NCBI GenBank assembly: GCA_963765285.1
Contig: CAVXVR010000004.1
Coordinates: 620,001 to 684,000 of the forward strand
Length of the DNA: 64,000 nt
From: CAVWZH01 sp963765285
GTDB lineage: Bacteria; Acidobacteriota; Terriglobia; Terriglobales; Acidobacteriaceae
Reading direction: 5' to 3'
The translations under genes were made by a program, and so were the position numbers. The first letter of the stretch is position 1, and every line of letters begins with the position of its first letter. Of this stretch, positions 24,573 to 33,115 are shown in pieces. The notes beneath the pieces are model-generated. The model saw nothing but the letters and a program-made list of their open reading frames with translations. It was not told the origin of the DNA and ran no database searches.

Positions 24573-26092
24573 GCGTGGCAGGCCTCGACGGCGCAATCCT
24601 CACGCTGGTGACATTCTTGCCGCTGGCCGCCGCCCTGTTGCTGCTCGTGCTGCCCCGGCGCGATCGCGATATCCGCGTTTTTGCCTTAGTGGTCACGCTG
24701 GTCGCGTTCATCTTGTCGCTGCATCTGCCCGTGCACTTTCACCGGCCCCAGGCCGGATTCCAGTTTGAAGTTGATCTGCCGTGGATCCCGACGCCCAATA
24801 TTCACTACCACCTCGGCGTTGACGGTGTCTCGATGTGGTTGATTGTGCTGACCACGTTTCTCACCCCGCTCTGCGTGCTGATTTCCTGGAAATCGATTCA
24901 CGAGCGGGTCAAAGAATTCTTCATCCTTCTGCTGGTGCTGGAAACTGCGCTGATCGGAGTGTTTGTCGCGCTGGACCTCTTCCTCTTTTATTTCTTCTGG
25001 GAGGCCACGCTGATCCCCATGGCATTGCTAATCGGCATGTATGGCCACGGGCGCAAAATCTACGCGGCAGTAAAGTTTTTTCTGTTCACCATGATCGGCT
25101 CGGTGTTCATGCTGGTGGCGATCTTGTGGCTCTATGCCCATACGACTCCGCACTCGTTTGATTTTGTGGCGATCCAGAGTGCGATTCGCGCGGGCCAGGT
25201 GCCCAATTTCATCGCTGCCGCGCAATGGCTGTTTCTCGGCTTCTTCATTGCGTTCGCGGTGAAAGTTCCACTGTTCCCGGTGCACACCTGGCTGCCGGAC
25301 GCCCACGTCGAGGCGCCGACCGCGGGTTCGGTGCTGCTGGCGGGCGTGCTGTTGAAAATGGGCACCTACGGAATGTTCCGTTTCAATCTCGGTCTCTTTC
25401 CCGAGCAGGCGCGGGCCAATGCCTGGTGGATCATGATCCTCGCGTTGATCGGCATCATCTACGGCGCTCTGGTGGCGATGGTGCAGCCCAACATGAAGAA
25501 GGTGATCGCCTATTCTTCGATCAGTCACCTGGGATTTGTAGTTCTGGGATTGTTCAGCTTCACGACAGCGGGTTTGGAAGGCGCGACCTTTGTGATGCTG
25601 GCCCACGGCGTTTCTACCGGCGCGCTGTTCATGCTGGCGGGCATTCTTTATGATCGCCGGCATACCTACGAGATAGCGGAGTTCGGCGGTCTTGCCACGC
25701 CTCTGCCGGTGTATTCGAGTTTCTTTCTGTTCATCGTGTTCGCATCAGCAGGACTGCCTTTGCTGAACGGTTTCATCGGAGAATTTCTGGTGCTGAGCGG
25801 GACGTTCGAGGCCCGGCCGGCATATGCGATTCTGGCAGCGACAGGCGTTATCTGGAGCGCGTGCTACCTGCTCTGGATGTATCAGCGGGTGTTTTTCGGC
25901 AAAATCACTCATGATGTGAACAACACTCTGCCCGATCTGGATTTCCGCGAACGTACCGCGCTGTTACCTGCTGCGGCGGCGGCCCTGGTGATGGGCGTTG
26001 CTCCGCTTCTCTGGCTCAATGCGATTGCTCCAGCGGTGCACACTGCGCTTGTGCCCTTTGCCCAAATGGTGAGCAAGGTGGTGAACCGGTGA
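24569..26092 (+). CDS. nuoM: NADH-quinone oxidoreductase subunit M
   Basis: A 507-aa antiporter-like proton-pumping subunit. FYFFWEATLIPMALLIGMYG has the conserved Glu, KVPLFPVHTWLPDAHVEAPT and GSVLLAGVLLKMGTYG carry the pump lysines, and about 14 helices are expected. The start is ATG 24569 in ATGA overlap with nuoL; a longer frame from 24392 overlaps nuoL and is not real. The nuoN GTG overlaps its stop. Confidence 0.95.
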   Translation: MSVAGLDGAILTLVTFLPLAAALLLLVLPRRDRDIRVFALVVTLVAFILSLHLPVHFHRPQAGFQFEVDLPWIPTPNIHYHLGVDGVSMWLIVLTTFLTPLCVLISWKSIHERVKEFFILLLVLETALIGVFVALDLFLFYFFWEATLIPMALLIGMYGHGRKIYAAVKFFLFTMIGSVFMLVAILWLYAHTTPHSFDFVAIQSAIRAGQVPNFIAAAQWLFLGFFIAFAVKVPLFPVHTWLPDAHVEAPTAGSVLLAGVLLKMGTYGMFRFNLGLFPEQARANAWWIMILALIGIIYGALVAMVQPNMKKVIAYSSISHLGFVVLGLFSFTTAGLEGATFVMLAHGVSTGALFMLAGILYDRRHTYEIAEFGGLATPLPVYSSFFLFIVFASAGLPLLNGFIGEFLVLSGTFEARPAYAILAATGVIWSACYLLWMYQRVFFGKITHDVNNTLPDLDFRERTALLPAAAAALVMGVAPLLWLNAIAPAVHTALVPFAQMVSKVVNR

Positions 26093-27543
26093 ACGGTCTC
26101 ATGGTCGCTCCGCAGGCTGCCGACTACATCCGGATTCTGCCCGAAATCATTCTCACAGTATTCGGCATAGCCATCATGCTGACCGATTCAGTAATGGATG
26201 AGCAGCGCGGTCCGCAAATTCTGGGATGGCTCGGATTGGCGGGCGCGCTGGGCGCAATCGCTGCTACAGCCTACCAGGCGCAGTATCCCGGACTTGGCTT
26301 CTGGAACATGGTACAGGTGGACGGGTTCAGCGTGTTCTTTCACTTCGTAGTGCTCGGCGTGACCGCCATCACCATCCTGACCTCATTCGAATACCTTAAA
26401 GTGCAGCAGATTCGCGCCGGCGAATATTACGGCCTGATTCTTTTTGGCGCGGTGGGCATGTGCCTGATGTCCTCCGCGGTTGAGCTGGTGCTGATCTTCA
26501 TCGCGCTTGAAATCTCTTCGATTTCCACCTACGTTCTGGCCGGCTTTCGCCGCCGCGCCGTTATCAGCAGCGAATCATCAGTGAAGTATTTCTTGCTGGG
26601 CTCGTTTGCCACGGCTTTCTTTCTCTATGGCGTGGCCTTGATGTTCGGCGCCACAGGATCCACGAGCATCGCGCCAATCAGGGATTCTCTGGCCGCCGGC
26701 AACACTTCTTTGCTGGTCTATGCTGGGGTTGCATTCATGTTCGTCGGCCTGGGATTCAAGGTCGCGGCGGCTCCGTTTCACGTGTGGACTCCCGACGTGT
26801 ACGAGGGCGCTCCCGCCCCGATTACGGGATTCATGTCGACTGGGCCCAAGGCTGCGACTTTCGCGGTGCTGTTGCGCCTCCTGTTTGAAATGAATGCTCC
26901 GGGCCGGGTGTGGCTGGTCTGGGTGGCTGCGGCCCTCTCCATGACGCTGGGCAACGTGGGTGCGCTGGTGCAAACCAACATCAAGCGGCTGCTGGCGTAC
27001 TCGTCGATTGCGCACGCGGGATACACGCTGGTCGCATTTGCTGCGTTGCCTGCCAACGGCATTCCGGCGGCGATGTTTTATACCGCTTCTTACGCCGCCA
27101 TGAACGTCGGTGCATTTGCCGTGGTCAGTCACTTTGCGAGTGCAGGCGAACGCTACGTTACCCTGGAAGACTATGCCGGCTTGGGACGGCGCTCACCCGT
27201 GCTGGCGGCGATACTCACTGTTTTCCTGCTGTCGCTGATCGGAATTCCGATGACTGGAGGTTTCTTCGCCAAGTTTTACGTTTTCTCAGCCGCCCTGCAG
27301 GCCAACCTGACTGGATTGGCGGTGATCGGCATAATCAACAGCGCGGTCGGCGCATACTATTACCTGCGCGTCATCGTGATGATGTATATGAAAGAACCGC
27401 GCGAGGAAACGGCAATCGCGTCCATACCGCTCGGCCTGGGCGTGGCGCTGGCCGTGAGCCTGGTGGTAACGATTTATCTCGGCATTCTCCCCGCCGGGGT
27501 GCTGAATTACGCCACCCGCTCCGCGGCTGACTTGCTGCATTAG
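26089..27543 (+). CDS. nuoN: NADH-quinone oxidoreductase subunit N
   Basis: A 484-aa antiporter-like subunit, last gene of the operon. VELVLIFIALEISSISTYVL has the conserved Glu, and KVAAAPFHVWTPDVYEGAP and GPKAATFAVLLRLL the lysine helices. The start is GTG 26089 (overlapping nuoM by four bases); ATG 26101 is an alternative. Protein continues cleanly to TAG 27543. No terminator with a T tract was seen right after it. Confidence 0.95.
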   Translation: MNGLMVAPQAADYIRILPEIILTVFGIAIMLTDSVMDEQRGPQILGWLGLAGALGAIAATAYQAQYPGLGFWNMVQVDGFSVFFHFVVLGVTAITILTSFEYLKVQQIRAGEYYGLILFGAVGMCLMSSAVELVLIFIALEISSISTYVLAGFRRRAVISSESSVKYFLLGSFATAFFLYGVALMFGATGSTSIAPIRDSLAAGNTSLLVYAGVAFMFVGLGFKVAAAPFHVWTPDVYEGAPAPITGFMSTGPKAATFAVLLRLLFEMNAPGRVWLVWVAAALSMTLGNVGALVQTNIKRLLAYSSIAHAGYTLVAFAALPANGIPAAMFYTASYAAMNVGAFAVVSHFASAGERYVTLEDYAGLGRRSPVLAAILTVFLLSLIGIPMTGGFFAKFYVFSAALQANLTGLAVIGIINSAVGAYYYLRVIVMMYMKEPREETAIASIPLGLGVALAVSLVVTIYLGILPAGVLNYATRSAADLLH

Positions 27544-27604
27544 AACTTTCCACAGCTACTCCGAGGTGCGGAATTTATTTCCCATTTTTCCGCACAATCC
27601 ACAT

Positions 27605-27633
27605 TTGACAAGCGCTCGCTCTGCGATCATGAT
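27605..27633 (+). promoter_or_regulatory. promoter of the Flp pilin gene
   Basis: TTGACA at 27605-27610, a 17-bp spacer and CATGAT at 27628-27633, with the pilin ATG at 27669. It makes the pilin independent of the nuo transcript. Confidence 0.65.
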
Positions 27634-27668
27634 GCAAAAAAGAAATCGAGAGCCCGGAGGAAATCGTA

Positions 27669-27833
27669 ATGCGTAGTTTGGTCAGTAAGCTGTGGTCGGA
27701 CGAGAGTGGTCAGGACATCGCGGAATACGCTGTCATGCTCGCGGTGATTCTGGTTCTGGTGGTCGGCACCATCCGGCTGATTGGGACCAATGCCAACAAT
27801 GCTTTTTCCAGTGTTTCCAGCTCGCTCCAGTAG
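27669..27833 (+). CDS. Flp/Fap-type pilin
   Basis: A 54-aa prepilin: MRSLVSKLWSDESGQDIAEY, then a hydrophobic helix (AVMLAVILVLVVGTI) and a short Asn/Ser-rich tail. The GQDIAEYAVML stretch matches Flp pilins, which are cut after the Gly by TadV and packed through the helix; E5 and Y6 of the mature protein are present. GGAGG lies eight bases before the ATG. It is a lone gene; no tad/rcp genes are in the window, so assembly proteins must be elsewhere. Confidence 0.88.
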   Translation: MRSLVSKLWSDESGQDIAEYAVMLAVILVLVVGTIRLIGTNANNAFSSVSSSLQ

Positions 27834-27849
27834 CCCCGAGCACATCACA

Positions 27850-28557
27850 TCATGAAAGGATCTGTCCGAGTGCGCTGTTGCGAATGTTCTCTAACAGTTG
27901 GTTAGCGGACTCGCCCGGATCCTGTCGATCAAATTCCTTGTCCAGCAGAATGAAGGACACTGAAGGATCAATTTCTTCAAATGCTTTGGTCGACGGTTTA
28001 CCGCGAATCGTCTGCAGATTCGGTCCTAGAATGACCAGCTTGGCTTTGGTTGCCTTCAGGAGAATCCGCGCATCGTCCACGTTGCCGATGGTGAGCACGT
28101 TGTAACCGGCGTGACAGAGCACTTCTCTGAGAAACGTACACACCAGAACCGAATCGTGCACACATAAGACCCGGAACTGTTCCTTTCCGGACTTGTCCTT
28201 CGAATAGCGCGAGCCCAGGTATGCCGCCATGATGGCTTCGGCTTCGGAGTCGTAAGTTTCGAACAGACCCAGCATGTGGGTCATCTCCATCGTCTTGCGG
28301 ACGCGCTCGTGAAGCCCGCAGAGTTTGAGATCGCCACCTTTTTCCCGGGCCATGGAGGCAAGGCGCACCAGCGCCCCGAGCCCGCTGCTATCGACAAATT
28401 CGACCTGCTCCACTTGCAGAATTACGTCACGTTGCTTATGCAGCGCGTCACCGACGTGGGACTGCAGCGAGAAGACCTCTCCCCCGGCAACGATCCGTCC
28501 GTTGCACTGGATCACCACCACGTCGCCCACCGGACGGCTATTCATGTTTAATGGCAT
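27850..28557 (-). CDS. STAS domain fused to a degenerate receiver
   Basis: A 235-aa protein. Residues 1-110 form a STAS (anti-sigma-factor antagonist) domain with the phosphorylatable Ser site FVDSSGLGAL. Residues about 128-235 have a receiver-like fold (FRVLCVHDSVLVCTFLREVL), but the phospho-acceptor position reads VILGPNL with no Asp, so it is probably a non-phosphorylated interaction module. Likely a partner-switching protein. It is transcribed away from the receiver-PilZ gene at 28815, with a 257-bp shared upstream region in which I recognise no clear promoter. Confidence 0.85.
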   Translation of the reverse strand: MPLNMNSRPVGDVVVIQCNGRIVAGGEVFSLQSHVGDALHKQRDVILQVEQVEFVDSSGLGALVRLASMAREKGGDLKLCGLHERVRKTMEMTHMLGLFETYDSEAEAIMAAYLGSRYSKDKSGKEQFRVLCVHDSVLVCTFLREVLCHAGYNVLTIGNVDDARILLKATKAKLVILGPNLQTIRGKPSTKAFEEIDPSVSFILLDKEFDRQDPGESANQLLENIRNSALGQILS

Positions 28558-28814
28558 GGGCCTCCTTGGGATCGGGACAGCTCGGTTTATGCGGCGGCTT
28601 CAGAAACGTAGGTAACCCGAGCGTCAAACACTATAGCTGTCATTTCCCCACGAAACAACCGGCAAGACGCGGTAAATCACGCGATTTCACCAATCTTGAC
28701 GAGGTAACTTCCTGTGCTCCATGGGTTCACTGAACTCCGGACCTCTTGCTATTGTCTGATCGGCATACTAATAACGTGGTGAAAATACCTGTTCCGGAAC
28801 GGTGTGGAGGAAGC

Positions 28815-29510
28815 ATGACAGCTCTGAAGCTGCTGGTTGTGGAAGATGACATCGCCAGCCTTGAGTTGATGGAGGAGGTTTTCATCTCTCTCAAAGCAGA
28901 GGTGCGCCCAATCAGTGACAGTCAGGAAGCAGCCCTGCTCGTAAACCGGGAGAAATTCGATGGTATCTTTCTCGATCTCGAAATGCCGGGTCTGCACGGT
29001 TTTCAACTCGCACAAAGAGTCCGCAAGTCCTCCTGGAACAAGTCGACGCCGATCGTAGTCGTAACCGGGCGTGATAAGCGGGATACCATGCAGGAGTCCT
29101 TTTCCGTGGGAGCCACGTTCTACCTGCAAAAGCCGGTGGACCGCCAAAAGCTCACTGGGTTGTTTCGCACCATTCGTGGAACTCTGATCGAGAACCGCCG
29201 CCGCTATACTCGCGTGCCACTGCAGACCGATGTGACGTGCTCCCAGGAACCCAGAGTTTTGCGCGGCAGAACCTGGAACCTGAGCCTGGGCGGCATGCAG
29301 GTCGACGCCGGGAGCCTGACCGCAGGCGAGACTGTGCGCGTATCTTTCCGGCTGCCGAGTTCAGCCAGTGCGATCGAAGCCTCAGGCACGGTCGTGTGGG
29401 CAAAGGAACAACGCCAGGGAATCCAGTTCACTAATCTGAGCAACCAACACCGGGAGGAAATTTACGACTTTATCGCCCAGGTGGAAAAACCTGACGAACC
29501 CGTGCGGTGA
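28815..29510 (+). CDS. response-regulator receiver-PilZ protein
   Basis: A 231-aa protein with a complete receiver (acidic E10-D12, phospho-acceptor Asp54 in GIFLDLEMPG, Thr in VVVTGRD, Lys in YLQKPVD) followed by a PilZ domain from about residue 134 (RRRYTRVPLQTDV; TWNLSLGGMQV, a good N-x-S-x-x-G). Both c-di-GMP binding motifs look intact, so phosphorylation could gate a c-di-GMP effector. ATG 28815 has GGAGG four bases upstream; a longer frame from 28746 lacks support. Confidence 0.88.
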   Translation: MTALKLLVVEDDIASLELMEEVFISLKAEVRPISDSQEAALLVNREKFDGIFLDLEMPGLHGFQLAQRVRKSSWNKSTPIVVVTGRDKRDTMQESFSVGATFYLQKPVDRQKLTGLFRTIRGTLIENRRRYTRVPLQTDVTCSQEPRVLRGRTWNLSLGGMQVDAGSLTAGETVRVSFRLPSSASAIEASGTVVWAKEQRQGIQFTNLSNQHREEIYDFIAQVEKPDEPVR

Positions 29511-29691
29511 ACGGGCCCTCCTTGTGGAGTTTTTCATCCCTTCTTGTCCGTTTTTTGCAGCTTCTCCTGAGAAGAGCTCTATCTGGTTTCACCGGGGCGA
29601 CAGGGGGTGAACGCAATCATGCACTGAATTTTGTGGATTGAGTTGTGTTGAAGTATTGAGTACCAATCATCCCTAAGCGGTTTGGAATGAA

Positions 29692-29768
29692 TGGCGGGGA
29701 CGACGGGACTCGAACCCGCGGCCTCTGCCGTGACAGGGCAGCGTTCTAACCAACTGAACTACGTCCCC
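29692..29768 (-). tRNA. tRNA-Asp (anticodon GTC)
   Basis: On the minus strand a 77-base tRNA: acceptor GGGGACG/CGTCCCC, D-arm AGTTCAGTTGGTTAGA, anticodon stem CTGCC/GGCAG around CTGTCAC (GTC), T-arm GCGGGTTCGAGTCCCGT and an encoded CCA. Upstream (29779-29816) a 19-bp tandem duplication carries a TATTAT hexamer in each copy. Confidence 0.97.
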
Positions 29769-29778
29769 ACTCGCCAAA

Positions 29779-29816
29779 TCAATAATACGCAGGATCGTCA
29801 ATAATACGCAGGATCG
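29779..29816 (-). repeat. 19-bp tandem duplication upstream of tRNA-Asp
   Basis: TCAATAATACGCAGGATCG occurs twice without a gap. On the minus strand each unit contains TATTAT, a possible -10 box, 13 to 32 bases upstream of the tRNA, so the promoter region itself may be duplicated. Confidence 0.85.
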
Positions 29817-29890
29817 CCGCTGTTTATGAGGCAAATTTATCTTAGCACATGGCGTTATTTCCCGCGTACCGCGGGGCCTTGACTCAGATC

Positions 29891-30595
29891 CTATTTTTTC
29901 GAATTATCCACTTGGCACATCGCCTCGCGATCCGCCATCACCACAGCGTGATCGCGGGACACCCGGCCGGCTGGAATGGAAGTGTCTCCGGCTTGCAGAC
30001 GGGCCAGCATTCCCGCCTTTTCAGCCCCGGTCACAAGCCACAGTACACGGCGGGAACGATTGATGATGGGATAGGTCAGCGTCATGCGCCGCCGGCCCTG
30101 GTAGATTCCGGTAACCGCCACATCCGCGTTATTCACATCAAGAACCGGGTCTCCTGGAACCAGCGAAGCGGTGTGGCCGTCTGGTCCAAGGCCCAGATGA
30201 ACCAGGTCGAGCACCGGCGGCGAACCCGCGATCGACTGCAGAGTTTGCGCGTATTGCCTGGCTGCAGCCTCCAAATCAGGCCCTTCCACGGGCATCGCGT
30301 GGATCTGCTCGGGACGCAACGGTGCATGTTCGAGCAGGCTCTCCCGTAAATGCGTGAGATTTCTGTCGGGATCTCCCGGCGGGGCGACTCTCTCGTCCAC
30401 CTGCACCACATGGACAGCATTCCAAGGAACCTCTTCGTCGGCAAGATCACGAAGCATTACCCATGGAGTGTGACCTCCACTGACCGCCATCACGAAGGAG
30501 CCGCGAGTTCCAACCGCTCCCCTGGCCTGAGCCGCCACGAAACCCGCAGCTTCCCGGGCCACCGACTCGTCATCGGAATAGACTTCAATTTTCAT
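29891..30595 (-). CDS. pgl: 6-phosphogluconolactonase
   Basis: A 234-aa cytosolic enzyme that hydrolyses 6-phosphogluconolactone in the oxidative pentose phosphate pathway. Diagnostic pieces are FVMAVSGGHTPWVML, VVQVDERVAPPGDPDRN and LDLVHLGLGPDGHTASLVPG, the lactonase/DevB family signature. I take ATG 30595 (MKIEVYSDDES); the frame is open to 30733 but that part is inside zwf. It is the last gene of the pgi-fba-gnd-zwf-pgl cluster. Confidence 0.94.
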   Translation of the reverse strand: MKIEVYSDDESVAREAAGFVAAQARGAVGTRGSFVMAVSGGHTPWVMLRDLADEEVPWNAVHVVQVDERVAPPGDPDRNLTHLRESLLEHAPLRPEQIHAMPVEGPDLEAAARQYAQTLQSIAGSPPVLDLVHLGLGPDGHTASLVPGDPVLDVNNADVAVTGIYQGRRRMTLTYPIINRSRRVLWLVTGAEKAGMLARLQAGDTSIPAGRVSRDHAVVMADREAMCQVDNSKK

Positions 30596-30623
30596 CCCAC
30601 GCTCTCCGGCATAAGATCCGTTC

Positions 30624-32028
30624 TCACGCCGCTTGGCTTGCCACCGCAAATGCTTCCTGACCACCCGGGTTGTGCCAGCCTCCCGGCGGGGCCACGCGCT
30701 CGGTTTCGTTCGGGCCCCAGATGTTGGGCTCATACAGGTGGACCGGCGTATTCTCCTTCAATACCGGTTCCACGATGCGCCACGCTTCTTCGACGTAGTC
30801 CTCGCGCGCAAATAATGTGCTGTCCCCGGTCATGGCTGCGCCCAGCACGCGCTCGTAGGCATCCATCTCATCCGCGCGGGGAGAGTGGCTGGCGAGCATT
30901 TCGCCCGATTGCAGCAGCATTCCTTCGGCGGCCGGCGCCAGCGTCATCATCCCCATAGCGATCGTCACTTCAGGACTGAGACGCAGGCGCAGATGATTTT
31001 CGACCAGCAGGCTGTCGGCGATAAGCGTAGGCGGCTTGCGGAACTTGCCAACAATTTCGGTGCAGGTCGTGGGCAAACACTTGCCCGCCCGGATGTAGAA
31101 GGGGACGCCTTTCCAGCGCCAGGAATTGATCTCCAACTTCACGGCGGCAAAAGTTTCAGTTTGCGAGTCCTTGGCAACGCCGTTCTCGTCCCGGTAGCCG
31201 CGGAACTGGCCGCGCACCAGGTTTTTCTCCTCAATGGGGGCGATCGCTTTCAGCACTTTCACTTTCTCGTCCCGAACCGACTCGCTGTCGAAGCCCACCG
31301 GCGCCTCCATAGCCAGATTCGACAACACCTGAAACAAGTGGTTCTGGACCACATCGCGAATGGTTCCTGTCTGATCGTAGAAAGCTCCTCGACCCTGAAC
31401 GCCGAAATCCTCCGCCATGGTGATCTCCACACTCTCGATATGAGTGCGGTTCCAGAACGCCTCCACAAAAGTGTTGGCGAAACGGAAGGCTAGCAGGTTG
31501 TTTACCGGGCGCTTGCCCAGATAGTGGTCGATGCGGAAGACGTCGCTCTCGTCGAACACCCCGAGCAAAACCCGGTTGAGCTCCCGCGCCGACGCGAGAT
31601 CGTGCCCAAAGGGTTTTTCGACAATGACCCGCGCGCCCCTGCCACAATTCGACGCCGACAGATGTTCTACAACGGTTTCGAACAAAATCGGCGGGATTGC
31701 CAGGTAGTGCGCCGGGCGACTGTGCGTCCCTCAGTTCTCTGCGAAGGGCCGCGAACGTTGCCGGGTCCTGGTAGTCGCCGTCAACGTAGCGCAGCAGACC
31801 GATCAGCTTGTCAAAAGCGGCGGGATCGATTCCACCATGTTTTTCCAGACTGTCGTGAGCGCGGGCGCGAAGCTGGTCGAGATTCCATCCGGCTTTGGCA
31901 ACACCGACGACGGGCACATTGAGGTGTCCCCGCTTTATCATGGCTTGCAGCGCCGGGAAAATCTTCTTGTAAGCCAGATCGCCCGTGGCGCCAAAGAAAA
32001 CGAGCGCATCCGATTGGGAACTAGTCAT
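30624..32028 (-). CDS. zwf: glucose-6-phosphate 1-dehydrogenase, frameshifted
   Basis: Oxidises glucose 6-phosphate to the lactone with NAD(P). ATG 32028 (AAGGAG ten bases upstream) gives SDALVFFGATGDLAYKKIFP, the nucleotide-binding loop, up to RRELRDAQSP. The frame then fails, and HYLAIPPILFETVVEHL continues in the next frame through VIVEKPFGHDLASA, the active-site RIDHYLGKRPVNN and the normal end at 30624. One extra base in CCCGGCG around 31710-31716 explains the break. All catalytic parts are kept, so a sequencing error is a likely cause. Sits between gnd and pgl. Confidence 0.92.
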
Positions 32029-32042
32029 GGAATAAGTCTCCT

Positions 32043-33078
32043 TCAGGCAGCCTCAGATTTTTCTGCCGGCTTCTCCAAATGCCCGCCGAATCCGTATCGC
32101 ATGGCGGAAAGCACTTTGTTGGCGAACTCCGCTTCGCCGCGCGAGCTGAAGCGCTCATACAGTGAAGCGGTCAGAACCGGGGCGGGCACTGCTTCGTCGA
32201 TCGCGGCTTTGATCGTCCAGCGGCCCTCGCCCGAGTCGGACACCCGGCCAGCGAACTTAGAGAGAGCAGGATCCTGAAGCAAGGCAGCCGCCGTGAGATC
32301 CAGAAGCCAGGAAGCGATTACGCTGCCGCGGCGCCAGACCTCCGCGATGTTTTTGAGATCAAGGTCGTACTGGTAATGCTCGGGATCGCGCAGGGGTGTA
32401 GTTTCGGCATCCACCTTGCCCTGCTGCTTTCCCACATTCGCAGAACGCAGCACAGACAACCCTTCGGCGTAAGCTGCCATGAGTCCGTATTCAATTCCGT
32501 TGTGAACCATCTTGACGAAGTGCCCGGCGCCGTTCGGCCCACAGTGCAGGTAGCCTTGCTCCGCGGTGCCGCCGTTGACCTTGTCGCGGCCGGGTGTGCG
32601 TGGTATGTCGCCCTTGCCGGGCGCGAGCGTCGAGAAGATCGGGTCGAGACGCTGCACCACGTCATTTTCGCCGCCAATCATCATGCAGTAGCCGCGTTCC
32701 AGGCCCCACACACCGCCGCTGGTGCCCACGTCTACGTAGTGGATCTTCCGGGGCGCGAGGTTCTTTGGCACGCTGAATATCGTCGACGTAGTAAGAATTC
32801 CCGCCGTCGATGATGATGTCGCCTGCCTCGAGGTGGGGCAGCAGATCCGCGATAGTCTGGTCGACCACGGCGGCCGGAACCATGAGCCATACGGCCCGCG
32901 GTTTCTCGAGCTTCTTCGCCAGATCCTGGAGCGAGGCGGCCCCGGCCGCGTTCTCTTTGACCAATTCACCTACAGCTTGTTGTGACCGGTCGAACACAAC
33001 ACAGGTGTGTCCGTTCTTGATCAACCGGCGCACCATGTTGGCGCCCATCCTTCCCAGTCCTATCATTCCGAGTTGCAT
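32043..33078 (-). CDS. gnd: 6-phosphogluconate dehydrogenase (decarboxylating), frameshifted
   Basis: Converts 6-phosphogluconate to ribulose 5-phosphate. ATG 33078 (AGAGGAGA upstream) gives MQLGMIGLGRMGANMVRRL, a Rossmann loop, then IIIDGGNSYYVDDIQRAK. The frame is lost at about 32758-32766 and continues one frame over with NLAPRKIHYVDVGTSGGVWG, then HCGPNGAGHFVKMVHNGIEY (substrate site) to the stop at 32043. The length of about 340 residues fits the short NAD-type enzyme rather than the 470-residue form. A single inserted base is the simplest reason. Confidence 0.92.
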
Positions 33079-33115
33079 AGGTTCTCCTCTTCTTAGAATT
33101 GCGGATCCGTTCGAC

